From CAYLLN01 sp036496265 (GTDB lineage Bacteria > Planctomycetota > Planctomycetia > Pirellulales > Pirellulaceae): 23,946 nucleotides of DNA. A program made the translations under genes and the position numbers. Positions 8,007-15,597 of the stretch are shown here, one piece after another. Numbering within the stretch: position 1 is the first letter of the stretch; every line of letters starts with the position of its first letter. The stretch lies in contig DASXLL010000275.1 in NCBI GenBank assembly GCA_036496265.1, forward strand, positions 1 to 23,946, written 5' to 3'. The notes below the pieces were generated by a model. That model searched no databases. It was not told the DNA's origin and saw only the letters and a list, made by a program, of their open reading frames with translations.

Positions 8007-9149
8007 TCAGTTTGGATTTTTGGCAGCCCCAAGTTGCTGCAGCAGAAACTCCGTCATGGTGGCCGGCTGATCGGCGGCGGGTTTGATGTTGAGCGCGGGA
8101 ATGTTGCCGATAGCGAGAATTCCGATCTCGTCGCAGCGTTTTTTGATCGCCTCGGCGTGCTTGGGATGGTGCAAAAGATGACCGCGATCGGTGACTTCTC
8201 CGGCTTCGCGCGTTGTGACGACGTACACGGGCGCGTCGCCCTTGGAAATCAGGCCGTGCATATCGCAGTCGGTTCGCCAGCGCTGGCCGATCGGCTGCGT
8301 CAACTCGTCGAGCGACTTCAAACCGTAGAAGCCGGCGTAATCTTCGCCTTTTTGGAATCGATCCGACGCTTCGCCGAAAAGTTCTTTCCATTTGAGGATG
8401 TCGTAGGAGAACTGGCAGCCATTGGCGCCGGCGGCCACGATACGAGACGATTCGCGGAGGACCGGATCGGCATTGTTCGGATCGGCCAGGTCGTCGTGAA
8501 ACGCCAGCCACAGCGAGGTCCCGGCGCCGGCGGACCCGCCATAGGCCGCGATCCGCGGTTTGTCGATGTTCCATTCTTTATCCTTGCTGCGGATGAACTG
8601 AATCGCCCGCGCACAATCGCGAAGAACGTCCTGAATTGGCGTATACGTGCGATAGCGATAGTTGATCGAAGCGAACGACGCGCCAGCATCGAGGCATTCA
8701 CGAATCGTGCGGTCGTCGCGGGATTTCGATTTGTCGCCGGCGACAAAACCGCCACCGTGAATGAAGACGACGACGGGAGTCGGCTTGTCCGATTTGGCTT
8801 GCCAGAAGTCAAGGACGTTCCGCTCGTGAGGACCGTACGAGACATTCTCGAAAGTGGGCGGCGGATTGCTGCCATTGTTTGCGGCAGGTGCTGGCGGTGT
8901 GGCAGTGTCACTCTCCGATTTGGCCTTCGCTTTCCCTTTGCCTTTCTGCTGGGCAAGATATCCGCGGGCTTCTTGCATCGTGAGGATGCCGTCTTTGTTG
9001 GCGTCGGCGGCGGGGTATTGCTGCAGCGCCTGCTTCAGACGCTCATTGTTGGCCGAGGTTTGCCCTTCGGGCGCTGCCTTCTCTTGGGCGAATGAGATCA
9101 AGCAGACGAGGCAGATGGCGCACGCGATTGACGCGAGGCGGGATTTCAT
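8007..9149 (-). CDS. Secreted alpha/beta hydrolase (carboxylesterase type) with N-terminal EF-hand
   Basis: A 380-residue exported protein. Residues 1-21 are a signal peptide. A single EF-hand-like calcium loop lies at D49-A-N51-K-D53-G-I-L-T-M-Q-E60, followed by a Lys/Ala-rich linker (69-80). The hydrolase domain starts near residue 98. HGGGF (131-135) is the oxyanion loop, S206 in YGGSAGAG is the nucleophile, and a histidine in HLLHHPKHAEAI is the likely base. This is the hormone-sensitive-lipase/BD-FAE branch of esterases. The EF-hand plus hydrolase combination is one I know from planctomycetes, where calcium-binding hands are often joined to exported enzymes. The substrate is unknown. It may be cotranscribed with the DUF58 gene upstream, though a hairpin separates them. 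Confidence 0.87.
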   Translation of the reverse strand: MKSRLASIACAICLVCLISFAQEKAAPEGQTSANNERLKQALQQYPAADANKDGILTMQEARGYLAQQKGKGKAKAKSESDTATPPAPAANNGSNPPPTFENVSYGPHERNVLDFWQAKSDKPTPVVVFIHGGGFVAGDKSKSRDDRTIRECLDAGASFASINYRYRTYTPIQDVLRDCARAIQFIRSKDKEWNIDKPRIAAYGGSAGAGTSLWLAFHDDLADPNNADPVLRESSRIVAAGANGCQFSYDILKWKELFGEASDRFQKGEDYAGFYGLKSLDELTQPIGQRWRTDCDMHGLISKGDAPVYVVTTREAGEVTDRGHLLHHPKHAEAIKKRCDEIGILAIGNIPALNIKPAADQPATMTEFLLQQLGAAKNPN

Positions 9150-9170
9150 GGATGGCTCACTTTCGAGACT

Positions 9171-9191
9171 TCGGGAGCAGGTTTGCTCCGG
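9171..9191 (-). repeat. Dispersed hairpin repeat, family A, copy 2 (degenerate)
   Basis: Read on the minus strand, this is TTTTAATAG-like flank (TTAAAATAG) followed by CCGGAGCA, AACC and TGCTCCCG. It matches the other family A copies but has lost one base in one arm. It begins 16 bases after the stop of the DUF58 gene in the same sense, the same distance as copy 1 from its gene. Confidence 0.75.
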
Positions 9192-9207
9192 CTATTTTAA
9201 TGGACGG

Positions 9208-10632
9208 TTACAATAAATGCCGCGCTTTGACTTCCAAGTAGGAATTTACCAGAGGCGCGGTCATCTCTTCAGGAAAAACGTCGAGCGCCAGTACGCCGCG
9301 GTGCGTAAGGTCGCTCAGGACTTGTCGCCGCCAGAGCAGGATTTCGCTGGCGGCTGCCGCTTGATAGAGCTGCTCATCGCCCGTCGGATCACGGTCAGCA
9401 GCATCGAACAGGCGATGGTCCCGCAGAATGACGCCGAGTGGCAGATGCTTGCCGACGAGGTTCCGCAAATAGCCTTCGATCTGGTGGGCATTGACTTCGT
9501 CGATCACGTTCGTGATCAGCACGACCAGCGATCGTTTCTTGCAGTGCGTGTTCAGATAAACGAACGCATCGTCATACCGGGATTCGACGAGCTCCGGGAA
9601 GCGATCGAACGAGGCGTGCAGGAGTTGATTCATCTGCTTCATGCCCCCGCGCGGCGGCACGAACCGCAGAACATGGTCGGAAAACGCAATCAGGCCGACG
9701 GAGTCGCCCTGGCGGAGGGCGACATAGCTGAGCATCAGTGCGGCATTGAGCGCATGATCGAGCAACGACAGCCCGGCCGCTTCGTTCGTCATCAGGCGGC
9801 CGCAGTCGAGCAGGAAGATGATTCGCTGGCTCTGGCTAGTCTGAAAATCTTTGACAGTCAGCTTGAGGCGGCGGGCGGAGGCTCGCCAATCGATAAACTT
9901 GTAGTTGTCGTCGAGCGTGTAATCGCGGAGCCGCTCGAAATCGTTTTCCAGGCCCACGCGGCGCGTGCGGCGAACACCCATCAGGCTCAGGCGGTTCGTG
10001 CGGGCAAGAATCGCATATTCGGCGAGCTGCTTCATGTCGGGATAGACGTTCAGCTCACTCACTTGCGGATAGGACAGCAGCTTTTGCCACAGGCCAAGCC
10101 GGCTGCGGACGCGGAGATTGATTTGATTCAATGAGAACGCACCGCGGCGAGTGGCTTTGATCTCGTAGTGGACCGTCGCTCGGCTGCGCGGCGCGAGCCG
10201 GAGCATGAACTCGGCCGGCGTCGCCTGAAATTCCTGGGGCAAATCATCGCGGACCCACGCTGCAAGCGGGCGCGAGCTGAGATTGCTGATGGAGAGACCG
10301 ATTTGATGGCTTTTTTGAACGGAAACGACGCGCGTTGTTTCACGCTCGACGGCGAAGGCCCGTTTTCGTGGCAGCGTCGTCAGGTCGAGAATCGCGACGA
10401 GCGGAATGAGGATGTCGATCAGGCCGATGATCGGTAGCAGGGCGGGCTGCAAGAGCAACGCGAGCGCGAGAATGCACGGAATGCCGAGCAGCACGACCAG
10501 CGGCGTGTGTGGGTAGATGCGCTTCCACCACGCCAGGATCAAGAGCGGTAGCGCGCAGAGAATGACTAACAGGCCGGCGGATCGGACCAGCAAAGGGCTC
10601 GCGTCGCGGATGATGTCGGCGAGGCTGTTCAT
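9208..10632 (-). CDS. DUF58-domain protein with von Willebrand A-like fold
   Basis: A 474-residue membrane-anchored protein from the ATG at 10632; a TTG five codons upstream is possible but less likely. Two to three hydrophobic helices lie between residues ~15 and 85, followed by a beta-rich domain. The DUF58 signature is at ~232-264: FERLRDYTLDDNYKFIDWRA then LTVKDFQ. A vWA-like domain begins RIIFLLDCGRLM, where D276 is kept but the usual DxSxS metal site reads D-C-G-R-L, so metal binding is doubtful. DUF58 proteins normally sit with a MoxR AAA+ ATPase and other vWA proteins; none is visible here, so this copy is an orphan or its partners lie elsewhere. It is divergent from the HD-domain gene. 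Confidence 0.85.
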   Translation of the reverse strand: MNSLADIIRDASPLLVRSAGLLVILCALPLLILAWWKRIYPHTPLVVLLGIPCILALALLLQPALLPIIGLIDILIPLVAILDLTTLPRKRAFAVERETTRVVSVQKSHQIGLSISNLSSRPLAAWVRDDLPQEFQATPAEFMLRLAPRSRATVHYEIKATRRGAFSLNQINLRVRSRLGLWQKLLSYPQVSELNVYPDMKQLAEYAILARTNRLSLMGVRRTRRVGLENDFERLRDYTLDDNYKFIDWRASARRLKLTVKDFQTSQSQRIIFLLDCGRLMTNEAAGLSLLDHALNAALMLSYVALRQGDSVGLIAFSDHVLRFVPPRGGMKQMNQLLHASFDRFPELVESRYDDAFVYLNTHCKKRSLVVLITNVIDEVNAHQIEGYLRNLVGKHLPLGVILRDHRLFDAADRDPTGDEQLYQAAAASEILLWRRQVLSDLTHRGVLALDVFPEEMTAPLVNSYLEVKARHLL

Positions 10633-10716
10633 TCGTTCTGGATTCAAAGCCGCGGAACAAAATCGAAACGTTGATTGTAAGCCGCCGACGCGGTAGATGT
10701 TATGCTTGTTAAAAGC

Positions 10717-10720
10717 GAGG
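10717..10720 (+). promoter_or_regulatory. Shine-Dalgarno site for the HD-domain gene
   Basis: GAGG, 7 bases before the ATG at 10728, supports that start codon. Confidence 0.6.
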
Positions 10721-10727
10721 TACGGCT

Positions 10728-11288
10728 ATGGATCGAGCGGCGGCTTTGGCTTTGGTTCACGAGTACACGCAATCCGAATCGTTGCGGCGGCATATGCTGG
10801 CGGTAGAGGCGGCGATGCGCGCCGTTGCCCGGAAATTCGGCGAGGATGAGGAGAAGTGGGGAATCGTCGGCCTGCTACATGATTTCGATTACGAGCGGTG
10901 GGCCGATCCGCCGGATCATCCACTGAAGGGAGCGGCCATTTTGACGGAGAAAGGCTACCCCGCGGATGTGATCTACGCGATCAAGTCGCACGCCGACTAT
11001 TTGACCGATTGCCCCCGCGTGAATCGGATCGACAAGGCCCTCTATGCCTGCGACGAATTGGCCGGCTTCGTGACGGCGTGTGCAATGGTGCGGCCCGAGC
11101 GGTTGGCGGGCATGCAGGCTTCGAGCGTGAAGAAGAAAATGAAGTCGAAAGGCTTTGCGGCGAGCGTCAGCCGCGATGACATGGTTCGCGGGGCGGCCGA
11201 TTTAGGCGTCGAGCTGGATGAGCATATTCAGTTTGTGATTGAGGCGATGACGGGGATTGCGGGGGAGTTGGGATTGAGTGCTTCTTGA
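10728..11288 (+). CDS. HD-domain (HDIG-type) phosphohydrolase-like protein
   Basis: A 186-residue soluble protein. The metal-binding HD pattern is visible: H22 in RRHMLAVEAAM, H51-D52 in GLLHDFDYERW, H64 in PPDHPLKGA, H88 in AIKSHADYL and D109 in YACDELAGF. This spacing is that of small HDIG hydrolases acting on nucleotides or other phosphoesters. The exact substrate is not known, and many close relatives are annotated only as HD-superfamily hydrolases. GAGG sits 7 bases before the ATG. A long inverted repeat (11322-11432) separates it from the following pterin gene, so the two may be separate transcripts. The DUF58 gene is divergent, 95 bases away. Confidence 0.88.
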   Translation: MDRAAALALVHEYTQSESLRRHMLAVEAAMRAVARKFGEDEEKWGIVGLLHDFDYERWADPPDHPLKGAAILTEKGYPADVIYAIKSHADYLTDCPRVNRIDKALYACDELAGFVTACAMVRPERLAGMQASSVKKKMKSKGFAASVSRDDMVRGAADLGVELDEHIQFVIEAMTGIAGELGLSAS

Positions 11289-11321
11289 ATGCGCGGCGCG
11301 AGATTCGCAGCGACGGAGTTC

Positions 11322-11432
11322 GGGAACACTAATCTACGCTAATCCGCACTAATGAAGAGATGGTTTTCGAGTCGTGCAGTCGGCCCCACTCTATTTTTGA
11401 TTAGCGATGATTAGTGCTGATTAGTGTTCCGG
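11322..11432. repeat. Long imperfect inverted repeat (MITE-like)
   Basis: The left end reads GGGAACACTAATC and continues with GCTAATC and CACTAAT words. The right end (GATTAGCGATGATTAGTG then GATTAGTGTTCC) is its approximate reverse complement. The arms are about 35-40 bases with a GC-rich centre. No ORF is contained. I recall very similar sequences as a common intergenic repeat in planctomycetes. It ends 13 bases before the ribosome site of the pterin gene. Confidence 0.7.
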
Positions 11433-11457
11433 TTTCCTGATCGTGAGGATATCAACG

Positions 11458-11826
11458 ATGACAACGCAAACTGCGACGGAATTGACGAAAAAGAAGTGCC
11501 AGCCGTGCGAAGGCGGCGTCGAGCCGGTGCTCCCGGAAGACGCGGCGGAGCAAGTGGCTAAGCTCGACGGCTGGAAGCTGACCAGTGACGGCAAGATGAT
11601 TCGCAAGGAATGGGTCGTGAAGGATTTTTCAGCCGCCATCGACTTCTTTAAGCGCGTGGCCGATGTCGCCAACGCCGAGGACCATCATCCCGATCTCCAC
11701 CTCACTGGCTATCGCAACGTGGCGATCGAACTCTCCACGCACGCAATTAAAGGGCTCAGCGAGAACGATTTCATTTTGGCGGCAAAGATTAATCAGCTGC
11801 CGGTGGAGCTGAAGAAGCAGAAGTAA
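11458..11826 (+). CDS. phhB: Pterin-4a-carbinolamine dehydratase
   Basis: A 122-residue protein with the classic family core: EDHHPDLHLTGYRNVAIELSTH is represented here by E74-D-H76-H77-P78-D79 and H95, followed by GLSENDFILAAKI. The enzyme dehydrates 4a-hydroxytetrahydropterin and so recycles the cofactor of aromatic amino-acid hydroxylases; related proteins also act as DCoH-type cofactors. The ATG at 11458 is chosen over a GTG at 11443 because GAGGA lies 8 bases upstream. The first ~25 residues (with C14-Q-P-C17) are a bit longer than in the minimal family. No amino-acid hydroxylase is seen nearby. FolE, which makes the pterin precursor, is at 20910-21557. The gene symbol is the usual one for the family, not proof of orthology. 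Confidence 0.92.
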   Translation: MTTQTATELTKKKCQPCEGGVEPVLPEDAAEQVAKLDGWKLTSDGKMIRKEWVVKDFSAAIDFFKRVADVANAEDHHPDLHLTGYRNVAIELSTHAIKGLSENDFILAAKINQLPVELKKQK

Positions 11827-11890
11827 CCGGTACCAGACCACGAGCGGGCGCGCCTCGGGCAACCGCATCTCGGTTCATGAGCCGGCACAA

Positions 11891-12319
11891 TCATGGGAAA
11901 TCAACCAAGTCCAGAATATCGGGAAAGTCTGGCTTCACGTGGTGGATAAGTTTCGTGTCTGCTGTGATGAATTGAACCTGTTGCTCCTCCGCCAGTGCGA
12001 CATACTGGGCATCGTAAAACCAGGGTTTTCGCCAGACATTACAGAAGCCTGCTGCCCGACGGAGAAGTTGACGCGTTGACAAAAGTTGTGGGCAATCCTG
12101 CAACAAAGCAGCGAGAAGTTTTGCAGGTTCTCCGGACTTCAAAATACCTTTTGCTTCGGCTCTGAAGAGCGCATGCCCGCATTCGATTGGAAAGAAATCA
12201 GGAGCAATGAAATCGTCGTCGCCTTGCCGGGCCCGATCCCGAAGCCGTTCAGCCTTATCTGAATTGACCTCAGGAAGTACCCATTTGAGTGCGACGGACG
12301 AGTCGAGGACGTACCTCAT
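11891..12319 (-). CDS. vapC: PIN-domain toxin, VapC-like
   Basis: A 142-residue PIN-domain protein. The acidic metal-binding residues are D6 in YVLDSSVALKW, E46 in FFPIECGHALFRA, D103 in FYDAQYVALAEE and D121 in ITADTKLI. This is the standard set for VapC-type Mg2+-dependent ribonucleases, which usually cleave tRNA or rRNA when free of antitoxin. The ATG at 12319 overlaps the stop of the upstream small gene by 4 bases (ATGA), the usual antitoxin-toxin arrangement; a GTG at 12325 is less likely. All four catalytic acids are present, so it appears active. The real RNA target cannot be inferred. Confidence 0.9.
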   Translation of the reverse strand: MRYVLDSSVALKWVLPEVNSDKAERLRDRARQGDDDFIAPDFFPIECGHALFRAEAKGILKSGEPAKLLAALLQDCPQLLSTRQLLRRAAGFCNVWRKPWFYDAQYVALAEEQQVQFITADTKLIHHVKPDFPDILDLVDFP

Positions 12320-12513
12320 GCGCACTCGCGAGCTTCTCGGACGAGCTCCGTGGCGATATTCAAAGTTCCATGCTTCTTACGAATATCTTCGCGGATTTGT
12401 CGGGCCTGCTCGTCGAGCTTCTTGCGCAAGTCCGGACCAACGCGGTTGCCTTTGGCCAATAGTTCGCAAACCTCTTGGAGTTCTTTATCTGGTTCAGAAT
12501 CTTTAATGCTCAT
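12316..12513 (-). CDS. vapB: VapB-like antitoxin
   Basis: A 65-residue, highly charged protein directly upstream of, and overlapping, the PIN toxin. The sequence is mainly helical and charged (ELQEVCELLAKG, KLDEQARQIREDIRKKHG), and its tail, LNIATELVREARE, resembles the toxin-binding segment of antitoxins found with PIN toxins. No clear AbrB or ribbon-helix-helix DNA-binding motif is obvious in the short N-terminus, so autoregulation is only presumed. AGGA sits almost against the ATG, so the ribosome site is poor. The call rests largely on size, position and overlap. Confidence 0.78.
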   Translation of the reverse strand: MSIKDSEPDKELQEVCELLAKGNRVGPDLRKKLDEQARQIREDIRKKHGTLNIATELVREARECA

Positions 12514-12595
12514 TCCTATATTTTTCGTTCTTTCAGTACTCGCGTCAACAGAAACGAGGCGCGTAATGTGGCCAAAACTCGTTAGACAAAGTTGT

Positions 12596-13720
12596 TTACA
12601 GCAGCGCTAGCGGATTTTCGCGGGTTTTGAGGGGGAACGTGGCCAGGCCGCCTGTGCGGTGCGATTCGAACACGGCCGAGATCATTTCGATCGTGGTGCG
12701 AGCTTCGTACATATCGCACTCGGGGTCCCGGTCGTTTTCGATCGCCGAAAACAGGTCTTGCACGATGGCGCGGTTGCCGGCGGGAATGCCGCCGTCTTTG
12801 AGCGGCTCGGGCTTGCCGATGCCGGCGCTGGAAACGGGCACCCAATTGGCTTTGCCGCGGCCGGGGGACCAGAGCGGATCGGCCAGCAACTGCACATTGG
12901 GCAAATAGCCGAACGGGTAGTCGATGATGCCTTTGCTGCCGAAGATTTGCAGGCCGAAGCGGCCATCGCCGCCGGCGCCAGCAGATTTTTGCGAGGAGAA
13001 ATAGGCGGTGACGCCGCTGTCGAGGCCAAACATCGCATCGACGCGGTCACCGGCGAGCGGGCCGAGGCCTTCGTTCCCCGGTTTCACGTCAGCTTTCGTC
13101 ACCGGCTGGCCGTTTTGGGTGACGCGGGCCGAGCACCATTTCGGATCGCCGCCGAAATAATTGACGAGGTTGAAGACGTGACAGCCAAGGACCCACAGGT
13201 CTTCGCTACCGCCCCGCTGGTCTTCCTTGCCGCGTCCGCGAATTTCGAGCACCTTGCCAAGTTGGCCCGAGTCGATGATCTCACGGACGACTTGCAGCTT
13301 GGGGCCATAGCGCGATTGGTGAGCGATAGTCAGCTTCACGGTTGTATTTCCCGGACCAGTGCGCTTCTCGCAGGCCGCGATGATCTGGTCCGCTTCGGCC
13401 GGCGTGCGGCAGAACGGTTTTTCGGTAAAGATGTGAATGCCGCGTTCGGCGGCGGCGACGGCCATATCGCGATGCTGGTCGAGATGCCGCGGGCAAATGG
13501 CGACGATCTGCGGCTTAGCCTCGTCGAGCATTTGGCGATAGTCGGCGTAGGCTTTCGCAACCTTCAATCGCTTGGCGGCATCCGCGCGACCTTTTTCGTC
13601 GGCATCGGAGACCGCGACGATTTCGCAGCGGTCAGGAAACTCCAACCACACATTATCGAGGCCGTGGCCATAGTTGCCGCGGCCGGTGTGGCCGATGACG
13701 GCGATGCGGTATTTAGCCAT
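12596..13720 (-). CDS. Gfo/Idh/MocA family oxidoreductase
   Basis: A 374-residue cytoplasmic NAD(P)-dependent oxidoreductase. Residues 1-20 form the dinucleotide-binding start (YRIAVIGHTGRGNYG). IVAICPRHLDQHRDMAVAA and the E100-K-P102 motif in IFTEKPFCRTP are classic; the Lys is the conserved active-site residue. The C-terminal half is the mixed alpha/beta substrate domain. Members act on sugars, inositols or related compounds, and the substrate here is unknown. There is no signal peptide, unlike many planctomycete paralogues. The ATG at 13720 gives the best N-terminus. The gene follows the small lipoprotein gene by 45 bases on the same strand, so both may share a transcript. Confidence 0.92.
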   Translation of the reverse strand: MAKYRIAVIGHTGRGNYGHGLDNVWLEFPDRCEIVAVSDADEKGRADAAKRLKVAKAYADYRQMLDEAKPQIVAICPRHLDQHRDMAVAAAERGIHIFTEKPFCRTPAEADQIIAACEKRTGPGNTTVKLTIAHQSRYGPKLQVVREIIDSGQLGKVLEIRGRGKEDQRGGSEDLWVLGCHVFNLVNYFGGDPKWCSARVTQNGQPVTKADVKPGNEGLGPLAGDRVDAMFGLDSGVTAYFSSQKSAGAGGDGRFGLQIFGSKGIIDYPFGYLPNVQLLADPLWSPGRGKANWVPVSSAGIGKPEPLKDGGIPAGNRAIVQDLFSAIENDRDPECDMYEARTTIEMISAVFESHRTGGLATFPLKTRENPLALL

Positions 13721-13765
13721 ACACAACTTTCAAGATCCAAGAACCAATTCCAATTTGAAGGCAGC

Positions 13766-14182
13766 TTACGTATCGGCGGTGGGTTGAATTTTCACATGCT
13801 GCCCGAGATGATCGGGCACTTCAAAATCCTTCGTGCTCGTGCCTTCGGGGATCGTGAAGTCGATGTCGATCCACTCGTTGAAGATTTGCTTGCCCTGGCC
13901 CCAACGAGGGATGCGGACGCCGTCGAAGCCGCTGATGCGAAGCGTGTAATGACCGGGTGGAATGCCGGGCGGCATCTGGTGGGCCGAGTCATAGACGCCG
14001 TCCTTGATTTGCAGCACGCGAATCTCGCCCTGGCCAATGTCGGGCGTGAACGAGATGAACCCCGCCGGCACCGGCTGACCTTTGAAGGTGACTTTGCCCG
14101 AAAGCTGAGCCATTTTCGGCTTCGACGAGCAGCCGGCGAGGATTATTACGAGAACCAGAGCGATTCGATTCAAGACACGCAT
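13766..14182 (-). CDS. Small lipoprotein with carboxypeptidase-regulatory-like beta domain
   Basis: A 138-residue lipoprotein. MRVLNRIALVLVIILAGC is a perfect lipobox signal, with C18 lipidated. The mature part reads as one beta-sandwich: LSGKVTFKGQPVPAGFISFTPD, condensed here to its KVTFKGQPVP and GFISFTP parts, then GHYTLRISGFDG. This is the layout of short planctomycete lipoproteins with a transthyretin-like or carboxypeptidase-regulatory fold. The frame is open to 14233, but the ATG at 14182 is the one that yields the lipobox. No clear Shine-Dalgarno site is seen. Its function is unknown. It is divergent from the NHL gene, with about 100 bases between. Confidence 0.8.
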   Translation of the reverse strand: MRVLNRIALVLVIILAGCSSKPKMAQLSGKVTFKGQPVPAGFISFTPDIGQGEIRVLQIKDGVYDSAHQMPPGIPPGHYTLRISGFDGVRIPRWGQGKQIFNEWIDIDFTIPEGTSTKDFEVPDHLGQHVKIQPTADT

Positions 14183-14282
14183 CAGTTGGCCAAGCCCAGG
14201 GAAGGTTGACGATTGCCACATGCTAACAGACATTGCACGGATTGCAAAAGTTTCTCCGGCCCACGTAACCGTTCAACATTCC

Positions 14283-15518
14283 ATGCGCTCTCTAAGTAAA
14301 CTCGCATTTCGATTTACACTAACCCGAAGCGTAAGCGAGGATAAATCGCAGTTTCGATTTACACTAACCCGAAGCGTAAGCGAGGGTAAATCGCAGTCCC
14401 TCCCTTACGCTTCGGGTTGGTATGCCAGCCAAAATATTCCGCGGGTTCAGCTAGCGACAATCATATTTATTCTATGGGTTCAAGCTTTCGGCCTCGCTCA
14501 AACGATTCGCACCATCGCCGGCACAGGCAAGCCAGAGAATAATGGTGATCACGGCCAGGGCACGGCAGTCAACATCGGCGACCCGTTCGGCGTCGAACTC
14601 GCCTCGGACGGCTCGCTTTATATCTGCGAAGTCCGCAACCACAGGCTTTGGAAGCTCGCTACCAAAAACGAGCTGACGGTCGTGGCCGGCAACGGGACAA
14701 AAGGCTATTCGGGCGATGGGGGACCAGCGACGAAGGCTCAACTAAACGAACCCTACGAAGTCCGCTTCGACACCGCCGGCAACATTTACTTCGTCGAGAT
14801 GCAAAACCATCTCATCCGCAAGGTCGATGCCAAAAGCGGCAAGATTAGTACCGTCGCCGGCACCGGCGAAAAAGGCTTCAGCGGCGACGGCGGCCCAGCG
14901 ACGAAAGCCCAATTCAGCACGCCACACAGCATCGCGCTCGACGCGCAAAACAATATCTACATCGCCGACATCGCCAACCATCGCATTCGAAAAATCGATG
15001 CCAAGACCGGCATTATCGAGACCATCGCCGGGAACGGCGAACGACTTCCGCCCGTCGATGGCCAAACTGCCGCTGGCAAGCCCATGATCGGCCCGCGAGC
15101 GTTGTTTATCGCTGGCGACACGCTTTGGATCGCCCTTCGCGAAGGCCATTCTGTCTGGCGCATGAGCCTGAAGACCGGAATCATCAATCACGTCGCCGGC
15201 ACCGGCAAAAAAGGTTACACGGGCAACGGCGGACCGGCCAAAGACGCGACCTTCGACGGCCCCAAAGGCATCGCGTTAGGCCCAGACAACTCCATCTACA
15301 TCGCCGACACTGAAAACCACGCCATCCGCAAGATCGACGGCAAGAGCGGCATCATTACGACCATCGCCGGCCGCGGGCCCCAGCACAAGGGCTATTCCGG
15401 CGACGGCGGCCCCGCGATCGAAGCCACCATGGACCGGCCTCATGGGATTTGCGTCGGCCCCGACAATGCCGTTTATATTGGCGACACGCTCAATCATCGC
15501 GTGCGCATTGTGAAATAA
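14283..15518 (+). CDS. Secreted NHL-repeat beta-propeller protein with repeat-derived N-terminus
   Basis: Residues after ~65 form an NHL propeller of about six blades. The repeated unit is GYSGDGGPATKAQ, then a P-x-x-v turn, NIYIAD, IRKIDAKTG and TIAGTG, for example near 14701, 14872, 15208 and 15388. A hydrophobic signal-like segment (LATIIFILWVQAFGLAQ) directly precedes the first blade, so the protein is probably exported. Between it and the only plausible ATG (14283) lie two in-frame copies of a 45-base repeat, adding about 30 residues rich in the word LTRSVSE. An ATG at 14220 is also in frame. No ATG, GTG or TTG lies between the repeats and the signal segment, so the real start is uncertain and export may be damaged. 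No enzyme domain is present; such propellers usually bind ligands or proteins. Confidence 0.8.
   Translation: MRSLSKLAFRFTLTRSVSEDKSQFRFTLTRSVSEGKSQSLPYASGWYASQNIPRVQLATIIFILWVQAFGLAQTIRTIAGTGKPENNGDHGQGTAVNIGDPFGVELASDGSLYICEVRNHRLWKLATKNELTVVAGNGTKGYSGDGGPATKAQLNEPYEVRFDTAGNIYFVEMQNHLIRKVDAKSGKISTVAGTGEKGFSGDGGPATKAQFSTPHSIALDAQNNIYIADIANHRIRKIDAKTGIIETIAGNGERLPPVDGQTAAGKPMIGPRALFIAGDTLWIALREGHSVWRMSLKTGIINHVAGTGKKGYTGNGGPAKDATFDGPKGIALGPDNSIYIADTENHAIRKIDGKSGIITTIAGRGPQHKGYSGDGGPAIEATMDRPHGICVGPDNAVYIGDTLNHRVRIVK
14307..14396 (+). repeat. Two tandem 45-bp repeats inside the NHL coding sequence
   Basis: Unit 1 (14307-14351) and unit 2 (14352-14396) differ at a single base. Each contains ACCCGAAGCGTAAGCGAGG, the motif also seen at 7837-7856. 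Each unit is 15 codons, so the frame is kept. A third, inverted piece, CTTACGCTTCGGGTT at 14404-14418, pairs perfectly over 15 bases with AACCCGAAGCGTAAG at 14366-14380, so a strong hairpin can form. Confidence 0.9.
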
Positions 15519-15597
15519 GGTCAAAGTTCAAGGTTCAAGGTTCAAAGTTGAAGTGATCCTAAACTTTGAACTTTGAACTCGGAACATTGAACTTTCA
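15519..15597. repeat. TTCAAAG-type short repeats, imperfect inverted repeat at convergent 3' ends
   Basis: The plus strand carries AAAGTTCAAGGTTCAAGG-like words followed by their inverse (CTTTGAACTTTGAACTC). It fills the gap between the NHL stop and the DinB stop, and it includes the DinB stop codon itself (15595-15597). It can fold as a long AU-rich hairpin and may serve as a bidirectional terminator. Confidence 0.65.

Noticed and set aside
8034..10134. Long plus-strand frames opposite the esterase and DUF58 genes
   Set aside because: Both are shadows of genes with clear motifs on the minus strand.
12659..14209. A 516-codon open frame on the plus strand opposite the oxidoreductase and small lipoprotein genes
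   Set aside because: It spans two genes and the gap between them in antisense, and its composition reflects the reverse complement of their codons. No domain is recognisable.
14307..14396. Possible start of a CRISPR array
   Set aside because: There are only two directly adjacent units with no spacers, they are in frame within a gene, and no cas gene is near.
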